Notes under the pieces: generated by a model
Databases searched by the model: none
Seen by the model: the letters and a program-made list of their open reading frames with translations, nothing else
What the model was told of the DNA's origin: nothing
NCBI GenBank assembly: GCA_046542255.1
Contig: JBKHBT010000027.1
Coordinates: 1 to 36,759, forward strand
Direction: 5' to 3'
Source: JBKHBT01 sp046542255
GTDB taxonomy: Bacteria > UBP14 > UBA6098 > JBKHBT01
DNA: 36,759 nt
Position numbers and translations under genes: made by a program
Shown here: piece after piece, positions 16,126-25,200 of the stretch
How positions within the stretch are numbered: position 1 is the stretch's first letter
Layout: every line of letters starts with the position of its first letter

Positions 16126-18210
16126 ATGAAAAGTTATAATGTTTTAAAATTTTTTTCTTTATCAATTGCTGACCGAAAATTTTTTTTTCTGATTCTATGC
16201 TTTTTAGTTTCTGCAATACTCTTGTATGGAGATCGAATACCCAAAAGAAAGCCCAGTAACAGTAAATATGCTAATGAGTATGCTAAAGATTTGCTAATAG
16301 ATGCACCCTGGTTCATAAAAAGTGACACTGTCCAGATACCTGTCGAATTTCTGATTCGAGATGCAAATATATCTTCATTGGATGAGTTAGAGGGCATCTA
16401 TATTGAAATTCCTGATTCGCGAAGTGGCTATGATTTTTCGAATACTGATACCATTTTCAGTAAAATATACGACCCTGTGATCGAAGATATCTCTTCAGCA
16501 GTTTGGGATACAATAGTCTATATCGATTTGCCTGAGGCTTACACAAGCGGCGATACTTTTTATATGAAATGCACTTTCGATATCGAAGATGGCTTGCCCT
16601 GGGACGAAAAATATAGCCAGGTTTTGGCTGTAAAAATCGGGTATTCCGCGATGCCAAGGTTTAGAGACTGGTATCTTGGAGATTGCCATTTCCATACCAG
16701 TATCACAGACAATCCCTATGAAGATGGTGGCCGATTTCCGATGATACAGGCTGCTTCGAGAGCCATCGGCATCGATTTTGTTATGGCTACTGATCATGCT
16801 TCCGATTCATCGACATTGGCAGGTGTAGTCATCGATGACATGAATCAAAGCGATTGGGAAAATATTTTAGATAGTATATATATCTATGGTTCTGGAAATC
16901 CCCTTATTATAAGAGGCGAGGAAGCCGATATTGAAAACTTCACCGACTCGAGAAACCATTTCTTGATTTATGGCAATAATAATTTTTTCAGCGCGCCAAT
17001 ACCAGAAACAGAGCCTATAAGAACCCATCTAGACCTCTTTACATTTCTCGATGAAAACCCCGAAGCCATAGGATATGCAGCACATCCTTATAGTCCTGAT
17101 TTTTTTTGGGAAGATTCTGTTATCGACTCCGGGATTCAAATGGGTGTTCTAAAAGGGCTTCAGATATGGAATGAAAAGAAGATATGGGATAAAGATGTAG
17201 ATACAGATTTCTCATGCAATCCTTTTCCATTCTCAGATGGAGTAATGTGGGGTGAAGACGGTCTCTGGGATTCTGCTCTTCTAACCGGCCTTGAAAAATG
17301 GGATTATTTCCTAGTCAATTCTCTGATATCTTCTGCCGATGGGCATCCATATAAATTGTTCATAAGTGGAGGCAGCGATGCACATGGCGATTTCAATTAT
17401 TTTACCTATCATCCTTTCGTATATGGCCTGCCATCGACCGATATCAGGGCTAATTCAAATGCATTTGCCAAAATTCGAACACTTGCCTATTCACCCGATT
17501 CTCTCAATGAAGAATCCATACTTCAATCATTAAGAAATGGACGCTCGATCGCAACAGATGGCCCGGTAATAGACATGATCGCCTTCAATCCGCTTTCTAT
17601 TGGTTCACGATTCACATTTTTGGGCGAGACAGATACAATCTATTATGGTGAAGATGATTCATTAAGAATTAGATACAAAAACACTATTGATTTCGGTGGA
17701 AGAATTAGAAGGATTACACTAAAGAAATTATATGCCGATATCGATAGCGCTGAAAGCATCGAACTGGACAGCTTTATCACAGGATTGGAAGGCTCTTTTA
17801 ATATTCCAGTTAATCCCCCAATCGATGAAGGATGGTGCTGCTATCGTCTCGAGGCATATACCTTTTATGAAGGTCAACAGTATATAAATCCGTCTAGTGC
17901 CTATAGATGTTTTACCAATCCTATTTGGTTTTATATACAAAGTGAGCCGTTTCAAATTTCAGAGAGTGAAATGCCCGATATTAAATTGGAACTATTGCCG
18001 AATCCTTTTCGAGATCACTTAGAAATCAAAGGGCAATTCAAACAAATAGACATCTATGATATCCTGGGAAAAAGACTTTTTAGCAAGCATTTCAATGATG
18101 GAGACAACTTTCTAAAATGGTCGCCTACTGATGATGCTTCAAGCCTTTTTCTTATAGTCGCTAAAAGCGCAAAAGGATTTGTAAAAAAGCGGGCATTGAT
18201 GATAAGATGA
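16126..18210 (+). CDS. Secreted CehA/McbA-type PHP metallohydrolase with sorting domain
   Basis: The protein has 694 residues from the ATG at 16126; an in-frame TTG at 16090 would add 12 residues. TATAAT at 16101-16106 may be the -10 box, leaving a very short leader and no clear Shine-Dalgarno. An N-terminal hydrophobic segment (FFFLILCFLVSAILLYG) is the export signal. The PHP metal-binding motifs are GDCHFHTS, ATDHAS, RGEEAD, AAHPYSP and GGSDAHGD. PHP enzymes use two or three metal ions to hydrolyse phosphoesters or other bonds; CehA-like members act on carbamates or unknown substrates. The C-terminal ~75 residues (LLPNPFRDHLEI, IDIYDILGKRLF, KKRALMIR) are a type IX-like sorting domain, so cell-surface location is likely. 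Confidence 0.85.
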   Translation: MKSYNVLKFFSLSIADRKFFFLILCFLVSAILLYGDRIPKRKPSNSKYANEYAKDLLIDAPWFIKSDTVQIPVEFLIRDANISSLDELEGIYIEIPDSRSGYDFSNTDTIFSKIYDPVIEDISSAVWDTIVYIDLPEAYTSGDTFYMKCTFDIEDGLPWDEKYSQVLAVKIGYSAMPRFRDWYLGDCHFHTSITDNPYEDGGRFPMIQAASRAIGIDFVMATDHASDSSTLAGVVIDDMNQSDWENILDSIYIYGSGNPLIIRGEEADIENFTDSRNHFLIYGNNNFFSAPIPETEPIRTHLDLFTFLDENPEAIGYAAHPYSPDFFWEDSVIDSGIQMGVLKGLQIWNEKKIWDKDVDTDFSCNPFPFSDGVMWGEDGLWDSALLTGLEKWDYFLVNSLISSADGHPYKLFISGGSDAHGDFNYFTYHPFVYGLPSTDIRANSNAFAKIRTLAYSPDSLNEESILQSLRNGRSIATDGPVIDMIAFNPLSIGSRFTFLGETDTIYYGEDDSLRIRYKNTIDFGGRIRRITLKKLYADIDSAESIELDSFITGLEGSFNIPVNPPIDEGWCCYRLEAYTFYEGQQYINPSSAYRCFTNPIWFYIQSEPFQISESEMPDIKLELLPNPFRDHLEIKGQFKQIDIYDILGKRLFSKHFNDGDNFLKWSPTDDASSLFLIVAKSAKGFVKKRALMIR

Positions 18211-18250
18211 TAATTTTAGACAAGATATTTTACTTTAACTATTAATTTTC

Positions 18251-18298
18251 TTCTCTTCTAAAGCCATATATATAATGCAACGGCTTTACTGATGTTTT
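18251..18298 (+). repeat. Dispersed element, copy A (short loop)
   Basis: Positions 18251-18275 match 35354-35378 at 24 of 25 bases, and 18282-18298 match 35412-35428 at 17 of 17. Between these blocks copy A has 6 bases and copy B has 33. TAAAGCC (18259-18265) and GGCTTTA (18282-18288) are inverted and could form a 7-bp stem. The element sits 40 bases after the metallohydrolase stop and runs directly into an outer-membrane protein remnant. Confidence 0.6.
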
Positions 18299-18689
18299 AA
18301 CCTATGATGCTTCGTATAGTGCTTTCTATTTGGGAGCTGGAGTATCGTATCCAATAAAAAAGCTGGATTTCGAAATTGCATTTAATATCACCCCATTTGT
18401 CAAGTATTCTGGCACAGATGACCATATACTAAGATCATTAGAAGTTCAAATTGAATCAGAAGATGGCACATATTATCAATTTGACTTAAATGGGGAATAT
18501 TCATTTATGGTCGATAATCTAAATTTTGCTATTTCTGCTTATTACCAGTATTCAGGCTTCAATATTACTGGATTGACAGATTTTGTCTATTATTCGGGTG
18601 ATTCTGAAGGAGAAGAAGTAAATAATATCGCCACAGATATCGAATTTAGCCGCAAAAGGTTTGGAATAAATATTGGTTTGAACCTTTGA
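18276..18689 (+). pseudogene. 5'-truncated outer-membrane beta-barrel protein remnant
   Basis: The frame opens only after a TAA at 18273-18275, inside the dispersed element. It then reads about 137 codons of alternating polar/aromatic strands typical of an outer-membrane barrel (YSAFYLGAGVSYPIKKLDFE, FNLDGEYSF-like strands, FAISAYYQYSGFNITG), ending RFGINIGLNL. There is no ATG start, no ribosome-binding site and no signal peptide; the first usable codon is a TTG at 18330. The upstream part of the barrel is missing. I read it as the 3' end of a gene cut off at the element. A functional short protein from TTG 18330 (119 residues) is less likely. Confidence 0.65.
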
Positions 18690-18802
18690 ACAGAGACTTA
18701 TTAGATTCGGAATAAATTTTTATGGACTTGTATGAAGTTATTCAATATATTAACATCTGTTTACAAAGGAAGTTATAAATATATTGATTTCAAGGCGGGA
18801 AA

Positions 18803-19585
18803 ATGAAAGTTGGATACCTTCAATTCAAACCCAAATTCGGAGATACAAAATTCAATTTAGATAAAATCGAGGAATTATCATCCGGCGCTAAAATGGATAT
18901 TCTTGTTTTGCCAGAGCTTTGCACTACCGGCTATCTATTTCTCGAATCGGATAATCTGGATGATTTTGCAGAGACGCTCAACGGCCCTACAATAAATAGA
19001 TTATCCAGTTTAGCCGAAAAGCTCGATGCTGCTATTGTTGCTGGTTTTTTCGAAAAAGCCGGTGATAAGTATTTCAATTCACAGGCTTTTATAAAGCCGG
19101 ATGGCAAAATACATGTCTATCGAAAGATACATCTTTTCAATCGCGAAAAGATTTTCTTCAAGCCGGGAGATAGGCCGCTCGAGATAATCGAATTCCGCGG
19201 TGCGCGAGTGGGTCTTCTGATATGCTTCGACTGGATTTTCCCTGAAATATATAGAAAATATGCCATGCTTGGCGCAGATATTATATGCCATAGCACAAAT
19301 TTAGTACTGCCCTATTCTCAGAAAGCCAGCTTCGCAAGAGCTGTCGAGAATAGGATGTTTATCGCGCTTTCCAATAGAACGGGAAAAGAATCGCGCAGTT
19401 CTCATGAGATTACTTTTACCGGCAGGAGCATTATTTATTCTCCAAGAGGCGATATTCTGGCAAGCTCGGAAGAACAAAATGATGATATAAAAATCGTAGA
19501 AATAGACTATGAACTTGCAAGAAATAAATGGATAACAGAGAAGAATCACCTACTAAACGACAGAAGGCCTGAGTTTTACTTATGA
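18803..19585 (+). CDS. Nitrilase-superfamily carbon-nitrogen hydrolase
   Basis: This 260-residue protein has the catalytic triad of the nitrilase/amidase superfamily: E38 in LPELCTTGY, K108 in VYRKIHLF and C141 in LICFDWIFPE. It should hydrolyse a C-N bond, probably an amide such as an omega-amide or N-carbamoyl group, in the cytoplasm. Length and motif spacing are normal for a single-domain family member. The ATG at 18803 follows a GGCGGGA purine stretch. The stop overlaps the start of the OmpA-like gene (ATGA), beginning an operon that continues to the ROK kinase. The substrate cannot be told from the sequence. Confidence 0.9.
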   Translation: MKVGYLQFKPKFGDTKFNLDKIEELSSGAKMDILVLPELCTTGYLFLESDNLDDFAETLNGPTINRLSSLAEKLDAAIVAGFFEKAGDKYFNSQAFIKPDGKIHVYRKIHLFNREKIFFKPGDRPLEIIEFRGARVGLLICFDWIFPEIYRKYAMLGADIICHSTNLVLPYSQKASFARAVENRMFIALSNRTGKESRSSHEITFTGRSIIYSPRGDILASSEEQNDDIKIVEIDYELARNKWITEKNHLLNDRRPEFYL

Positions 19586-21129
19586 AAAAACTAAAATTAA
19601 TCTTCATTATAATTTCCCTCTCAATATTCGCACAAGAAAAAAGACACGATAGCCTTGAAACTCAAATAGCTGACTGGATGAAAATCGAGCCAATAATCGC
19701 CTGTGAAGAAGACGAAATTGAGCTGAATGATATTACAATCGATGAAAAAAGAATGGCCTTTTTGCCTATAGTTTTTTTCGAGGCCAAAAGCGCCGAGGTA
19801 TCAGAATATTATGATCCACTTTTTGAAAGGCTGGCTGAAGTTTTAGATTATAATCCAGATATCAAATATACCTTGAAAGGTTACTATTCCAAATCGATCG
19901 ATGATATCCTGGCTCCAATCGACTGTATTGCCATGGCAGAACGGCGTATTGAATCGGTCCGAAGCAAGATACTTGCCGAGAATAGATCGGCTGTAAGGCA
20001 GGTTATCATCGATGATGGCTATGATATGTCGAAACCATTTTTCGAGGATACCACCGATTTCGATATGCGAGTTGCAATAGATTTCAAAATAAATAATTAC
20101 CGCCCCAGAAGCATCTTGCTACAGGATAACTCGCCATTTGTCAGGATTTCATATCGCGATATAATCAAATCGATATATCCACGCCTGGATTCGCTTCTTC
20201 TTAGAAATCCAGACCTATACATACAGATTCATGCCAATGGCAATCCATGGGACACGCCTTTGAGTGAATCTTATACTAGATTAAAGAGGATCAAAGATTT
20301 TCTCGAGAAAAAACTCGATAGGAGAAATTCAAATAGAATAACGATGCTTATTTCACCATCGGAAAAGCAACCTAAAAACATTGATTTGAAGCTGGTCTTT
20401 GCCCCTTTAGGAGCGGATTTAAATAATCGCAATGTTTTATCAAGACAAATCGATAGAAAAAACTTCGAACTCCTTTTGAACTGGAACCATGATATTCCAA
20501 TGGCTTCACATAGCCTACAGATCTATCAGAAAGGCACAAATGAGAGACGCTATATGAATTTCGACGAGGGTTCTCCATTGGACAGAATCAAGCTAAATAC
20601 CGGCGATATAAATGCTGCTTTACTGCCTGGCTTGAATAATATCTATCTCGCTATGACAGACATCAGAGGCCGCCATGAGATTTCTGGCCCATTGAATATC
20701 GAATTGGATGTTATACAATACACCTATCGCTCTGATATGATTGGTTCGATTTATGGACACAATGCCATGAGACAGTATGATGTTGATGACTGCATTTTAT
20801 ACAGAATTGCCTATAAGATTATAGCCCTTTCTGAGCTGAGCGATAAGATGATGAATATCACAGTATCTGTAAGCGGTGATTCTGGCCTTTCGGATACAAC
20901 TATTACAAATTCCGAAAGAGCTGATTACACCTGGAAACAGCTTTCTGCTATCCTTGTATGCGAACTTGGCCTGAAGGATACCGATGATCTTCAAAAATGG
21001 TTCGAGAAACGTTCTGTTGCAGTATTTCTCGAACCTTCGGCAATTGAAATAGAAAGTGATATAAATAATCCTAATAAACAGCTTTTTGATAATCGTTCAA
21101 ATATAATAATCGAGATGACCAGTGAATAA
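19582..21129 (+). CDS. Secreted protein with degenerate OmpA-like modules
   Basis: The protein has 515 residues. MKKLKLIFIIISLSIFA is a signal peptide, with a probable cut before QEK. Residues ~57-135 follow the OmpA C-terminal pattern: strand LPIVFFEAKSAEV, helix FERLAEVLDYNPDIKYTL, then the helix AMAERRIESVRSKIL. The usual GHTD is replaced by GYYSKS, so peptidoglycan binding through that Asp is doubtful. Two further stretches (~183-250 and ~372-470, including LDSLLLRNPDLYIQIHANGN and NSERADYTWKQLSAIL) repeat the same strand-helix-strand-helix plan more weakly. A beta-rich part lies between them. It overlaps the genes on both sides and is probably periplasmic or anchored at the envelope. Confidence 0.7.
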   Translation: MKKLKLIFIIISLSIFAQEKRHDSLETQIADWMKIEPIIACEEDEIELNDITIDEKRMAFLPIVFFEAKSAEVSEYYDPLFERLAEVLDYNPDIKYTLKGYYSKSIDDILAPIDCIAMAERRIESVRSKILAENRSAVRQVIIDDGYDMSKPFFEDTTDFDMRVAIDFKINNYRPRSILLQDNSPFVRISYRDIIKSIYPRLDSLLLRNPDLYIQIHANGNPWDTPLSESYTRLKRIKDFLEKKLDRRNSNRITMLISPSEKQPKNIDLKLVFAPLGADLNNRNVLSRQIDRKNFELLLNWNHDIPMASHSLQIYQKGTNERRYMNFDEGSPLDRIKLNTGDINAALLPGLNNIYLAMTDIRGRHEISGPLNIELDVIQYTYRSDMIGSIYGHNAMRQYDVDDCILYRIAYKIIALSELSDKMMNITVSVSGDSGLSDTTITNSERADYTWKQLSAILVCELGLKDTDDLQKWFEKRSVAVFLEPSAIEIESDINNPNKQLFDNRSNIIIEMTSE

Positions 21130-22066
21130 GTATGCAATAGGAATAGATGTTGGCGGAACATTTATAAAATCGGCTGTTATAGAGCCAGATGGAAATATCC
21201 TTTACTACAATGAGCATGAAACGCCAGCTGTAAAGCCCGAGCAATTTGTAAATCTATTGGGCTATATTTCAGAACTTTTAATAGAAGAGAATAAGCTGAA
21301 CAAAGAAAACTGCCTTGGAATCGGGCTTGGTTTTCCGGGATTTGTAAATCCAGAGAGCGGCATAGTCGCCAATGCTCCCAATTTGCCCAAATGGAAAGAA
21401 TACAATGTGGTCAAAGCTATGGAAAAATGGATAAAGCTACCTGTATTCATAAATAATGATGCAAATGCAGCAATTATGGCAGAAAAACTCTGGGGCTCTG
21501 GAAAAGATTTCTCTAATATAGTTGGACTGACTCTGGGAACCGGGGTTGGCGGCGGTATAATAATCGATGGCCATCTATTTATTGGCGCATCATATTCTGG
21601 CGCAGAACTCGGCCATATTGTTATCGATATGAATGGCCCAAAATGCAGTTGTGGAAAATATGGATGTTTAGAGGCTTTTATTGGCGAAAGAGGTTTTATT
21701 CGAGAAGCCAAAGTTCAAAGAAAAAAGGATAAAGGATCATTACTCTGGACAATAAACGATGGAAAACTCGATGCGAAATCGATAGAGGAAGCTGCCCATG
21801 GAGATGATGCAGCTGCTAAGAAGTCATTAAACAATTTAGCAAGGTATCTTGCTATCGGCATCGTATCGATATGCGAAACAATTAATCCTGAGATCGTAAT
21901 AATTGGCGGTGGGCTTTCCAATTTTGGTGAACTACTCTACAATCCTCTTATAAAACATGTCAAACGAATCAAGATGATAGCTCCCCGGCCGATTATCAGA
22001 TTTTCGAAGCTGAAAAATAAAGCTGGTGTTTTGGGCGCTAGCGCTCCTGTCTTCATAAAAAATTGA
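21122..22066 (+). CDS. ROK-family sugar kinase (glucokinase-like)
   Basis: The protein has 314 residues. It shows the ATP-binding DVGGTFIK (9-16), the catalytic ND pair (112-113) in NNDANAA, GTGVGGG (139-145), ELGH (162-165) and the zinc motif CSCGKYGCLEAF (C175, C177, C182). No N-terminal DNA-binding domain is present, so it is a kinase and not a NagC-type repressor. It phosphorylates glucose or a related hexose with ATP in the cytoplasm; a role in N-acetylhexosamine use cannot be excluded. It starts with GTG at 21122, overlapping the OmpA-like gene by 8 bases, and is the last gene of the 18803-22066 operon. Confidence 0.92.
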   Translation: MNKYAIGIDVGGTFIKSAVIEPDGNILYYNEHETPAVKPEQFVNLLGYISELLIEENKLNKENCLGIGLGFPGFVNPESGIVANAPNLPKWKEYNVVKAMEKWIKLPVFINNDANAAIMAEKLWGSGKDFSNIVGLTLGTGVGGGIIIDGHLFIGASYSGAELGHIVIDMNGPKCSCGKYGCLEAFIGERGFIREAKVQRKKDKGSLLWTINDGKLDAKSIEEAAHGDDAAAKKSLNNLARYLAIGIVSICETINPEIVIIGGGLSNFGELLYNPLIKHVKRIKMIAPRPIIRFSKLKNKAGVLGASAPVFIKN

Positions 22067-22147
22067 TGAATTGCGGATAAATTTCGACAAAATCCATCAA
22101 AATTAGCAAAAAAAATGAAATTATTGGCTTAAAGTTAATAAATTATG

Positions 22148-22247
22148 GCTTTAGCAGTTGACAAATGTGATTCTGTATATTACATTGTTAAATGAACAAA
22201 TGCTAAATATGTAGTATTTGAAAGAAGATACAAGCTTTGGCTAAAGC
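22148..22247 (+). promoter_or_regulatory. Promoter of the MglA/Roadblock operon
   Basis: TTGACA (22158-22163) is a consensus -35 box, followed after 17 bases by TACATT (22181-22186). The transcript would start near 22193, 60 bases before the first ATG. GCTTTAGC (22148-22155) and its exact complement GCTAAAGC (22240-22247) flank the promoter. GCTTT (22234-22238) with AAAGC (22243-22247) could form a small hairpin just before the start codon. Confidence 0.55.
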
Positions 22248-22252
22248 AAATT

Positions 22253-25200
22253 ATGAAAGATACAACAAAATTTATAACTTTAGTTATAGATGCGATACTG
22301 CTGGTTTTCATCGCTGTGATATGTTATCTATTCTATAACCTCGAACTTACCAATAGTTTACCGGAATATCTATACCATCTCGATAGCTATTCGATGTTTA
22401 AGATTCCTGTCGAGCTTCTGTATTATACTTTATTACTATATCTATTTACTGGCCGAAGCTTTAACTTGAAAAAATGGGGAATCGGCTTTCTTGCGATCGT
22501 AATATCAAGGATTTTGGTTAGCGGTGCCGTTGCAGGCAGCTTCTATTACCTTTCTAAAGAAACAGGAAATAGCTTAGAGTTCAATACTGCATTAAAAGAT
22601 GCTCTTTATAATTTCACACCAACATATATTATACAGTTCCTTATCTCACCCTGGCTAGCCTATCCCTTTTTGGAGAGTTTCTTTCCAGGTTTATTAAATC
22701 CAGATAGTACAGGCACTGAATTACCAAAAAGAAAATCCATTATAGAATCCGAGACACCAGATGATGCATTCATCACTCCGAAAGAGATCGATGAAATGGT
22801 GAAAAGCGAAACAATTCCGCCCGGTTATATGACCAATAAAAAAGCATCAAAGGGAAAATTCGATATCGAAAAAGTCAAATTACCTGAAAAAGAAGATATT
22901 GGTTCTAAACCGCTCATAAAGACCAGGCCCCAAAATGAGAATAAGCCAATGCCAGATTGGGATTCTATAATGAACGAGCCATCTGATGCTGCAAAACAAG
23001 ATCAGACAAAACAAAATCTCGACCTGGATAAAATCCTAAATGAAAACCAGATATCCAGCCAAGATGTAAATGATATTTTTGTCGAGACACAAGCTCCGTC
23101 AGATGTTATAGAATCTGAAAAAGAAGAAACTGCAATAGACGAAAAGGCCCCCGAAAAGCAGAATAATGAAGCTAACTTTGCAAGTGATATTCCGGAAATC
23201 GAGTTAGAAGATATACTGGATAACGATTTCTTAATCGAGGAAGAATCCAATGATGAAGATATTGAAGATAAAACTATTGAAAATATTCAAAATGATGAAC
23301 AAAAGCAGCCCATAGAGGAAGACAAAGCAGTCATAGCAGATGTAATCGATGAGCAAACACCAAAAGAAAAAACTTCGAAAAGCCAAACACTCAGAAAAGG
23401 CAAACCCAAAAACCTGGCAGAAGATGAAGCTTTTGTTATGTTCCAAGAAATTCTCGATCTTAATTATGCCAAAAAAGCCGCTGGTGTCCTAAAAAAAATA
23501 TTAAAGGATAATGTTGATTTTCCAATTATTTTCAAAGCATCTGTGCTAGAAAGAATTATTGAGACAGGCGAAAATAAAGTTAGTGCTGAATACATCTACG
23601 ACCAGGCTCCATTCGAATTTATCGATTTTCAGAAGACTCAAAAAGACCTCGAACTGGATTCGATGTTTTTGAAGATACCCATAGAAGAGCTTTTGGTGCA
23701 AATGGACAAAGATATACCTCTGGATGAAACTCCAGAACCTGTGAAATGGATGACTGAAAATGAAAAAATCCCACAGGACGATCTATTCAAAGAAGCAGAA
23801 GTCCCGAAAGAAAAGGACACAAAAATTGTCGATCAATATGATGATATGGAACTTAACGATACAAATCAAGACGATCAGAGCCAAAAAGAAAAGCAAACAG
23901 AAGAGCAGCCAGCTGAGAATATTAAAAGATCAGAAGGGGTAATACAAGGTCGAGAAACGATTGAAGAATCTATTGCCGAAAATGAACAATTCGAACAATT
24001 AGAAGAAGAAAAACCTGTTGAGGCGCAGGCGTCTGATTCCGATACTGAAAGCGAAGATGTAAAAGAGCAAGGTTTAGAAGAACTCGATATCGAAAATATG
24101 TTTTCTGAGATTAAACCACAAGAAGAAAATCCTGATGAAATACAGGAATTCTCTGATTTTGATTCTTTGCCAAAAGAACAAAAAGAAATGCTAAGAAAAG
24201 CCGGGGTTGATGAATCTATTTTCGAAGAAGAAAGTCACGAAGATAATGAAACACAAGAAGAAGGCTCTGTAGAAGTGCCAGAAGAAGAAAATACTGAAAT
24301 TACAGAAAAGGATATACTCGATGATAATACTCTCGAATTAGACATCGAAGAAGAGCCTATATTAGATGATGAATCGATCGATTCAGAGAAGCTGGATGAA
24401 AGTACTGTAATCGGTGAAAGTGAAAAAACAGAAGAAGCTATTGATGATAAAGAAAAATCAACAGATGAAATAAATGATAAGTCGATTGAAACCTCAGGTA
24501 CCGAAGTGGATTCTTCTGAAGAGGAAAGTGAAGAAATGCCACTTCTGGAAAATGACATATTCGAAGATGATTTCACCAATGAGGAAAACGATGATACCTT
24601 ACAAACCGAGATGCCAATTTCATTAGAAGAAGACGGAAAGAATGAAGAAAAACCAGAAATAATACTAAATGCAAACGGTTTCGATCAAGAGCCGGTTAAC
24701 GATGATATCGATATTGTTATGGACGCATCTTCATTGGATGAAAAAAGCACCGATGATTCACAAGATGATGTATCGATAGAAATTATGGGTGATATTTTTT
24801 CTGAAGGAGACAAGGCAACTTCGCAAATCGATACGCCAAAAGAAGAAATTCAAGAAGATGAAAAAAATGAAAATGGCGAAAATATTCCTTCAAATGAAAG
24901 CAATATAATAGAAGCTATTGAAACCGATGAAAAAGAAGCTTCTTCCGAAAAGGCTGTTCCGGTAATCGAAGATAAAACTGAATCGGCTGATGAAAAACAA
25001 GAGGATGAAGTTAAAGTAGCAGAAGAAATTCAGGAAGGTAGAATCGAACTGGAAATCCCAAAAGAGCAAAAAGCTTCTGGGCTTTTTAATGAAGAACTAT
25101 TCTCTGAAGAGGGTGGAGAAAATAATCAAGAAGAAGAACCACAAGAGGAAGAGTTTCCAGAGATAAAAAAAGAAGACATTTCAGCCCAGCTTGAAAAAAT

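Noticed and set aside
24235..24579. Serine-rich minus-strand open frame inside the giant gene
   Set aside because: It is the complement of Glu/Asp codons (GAA, GAT); several similar Ser- or Phe-rich frames lie under the same gene. No ribosome-binding site.
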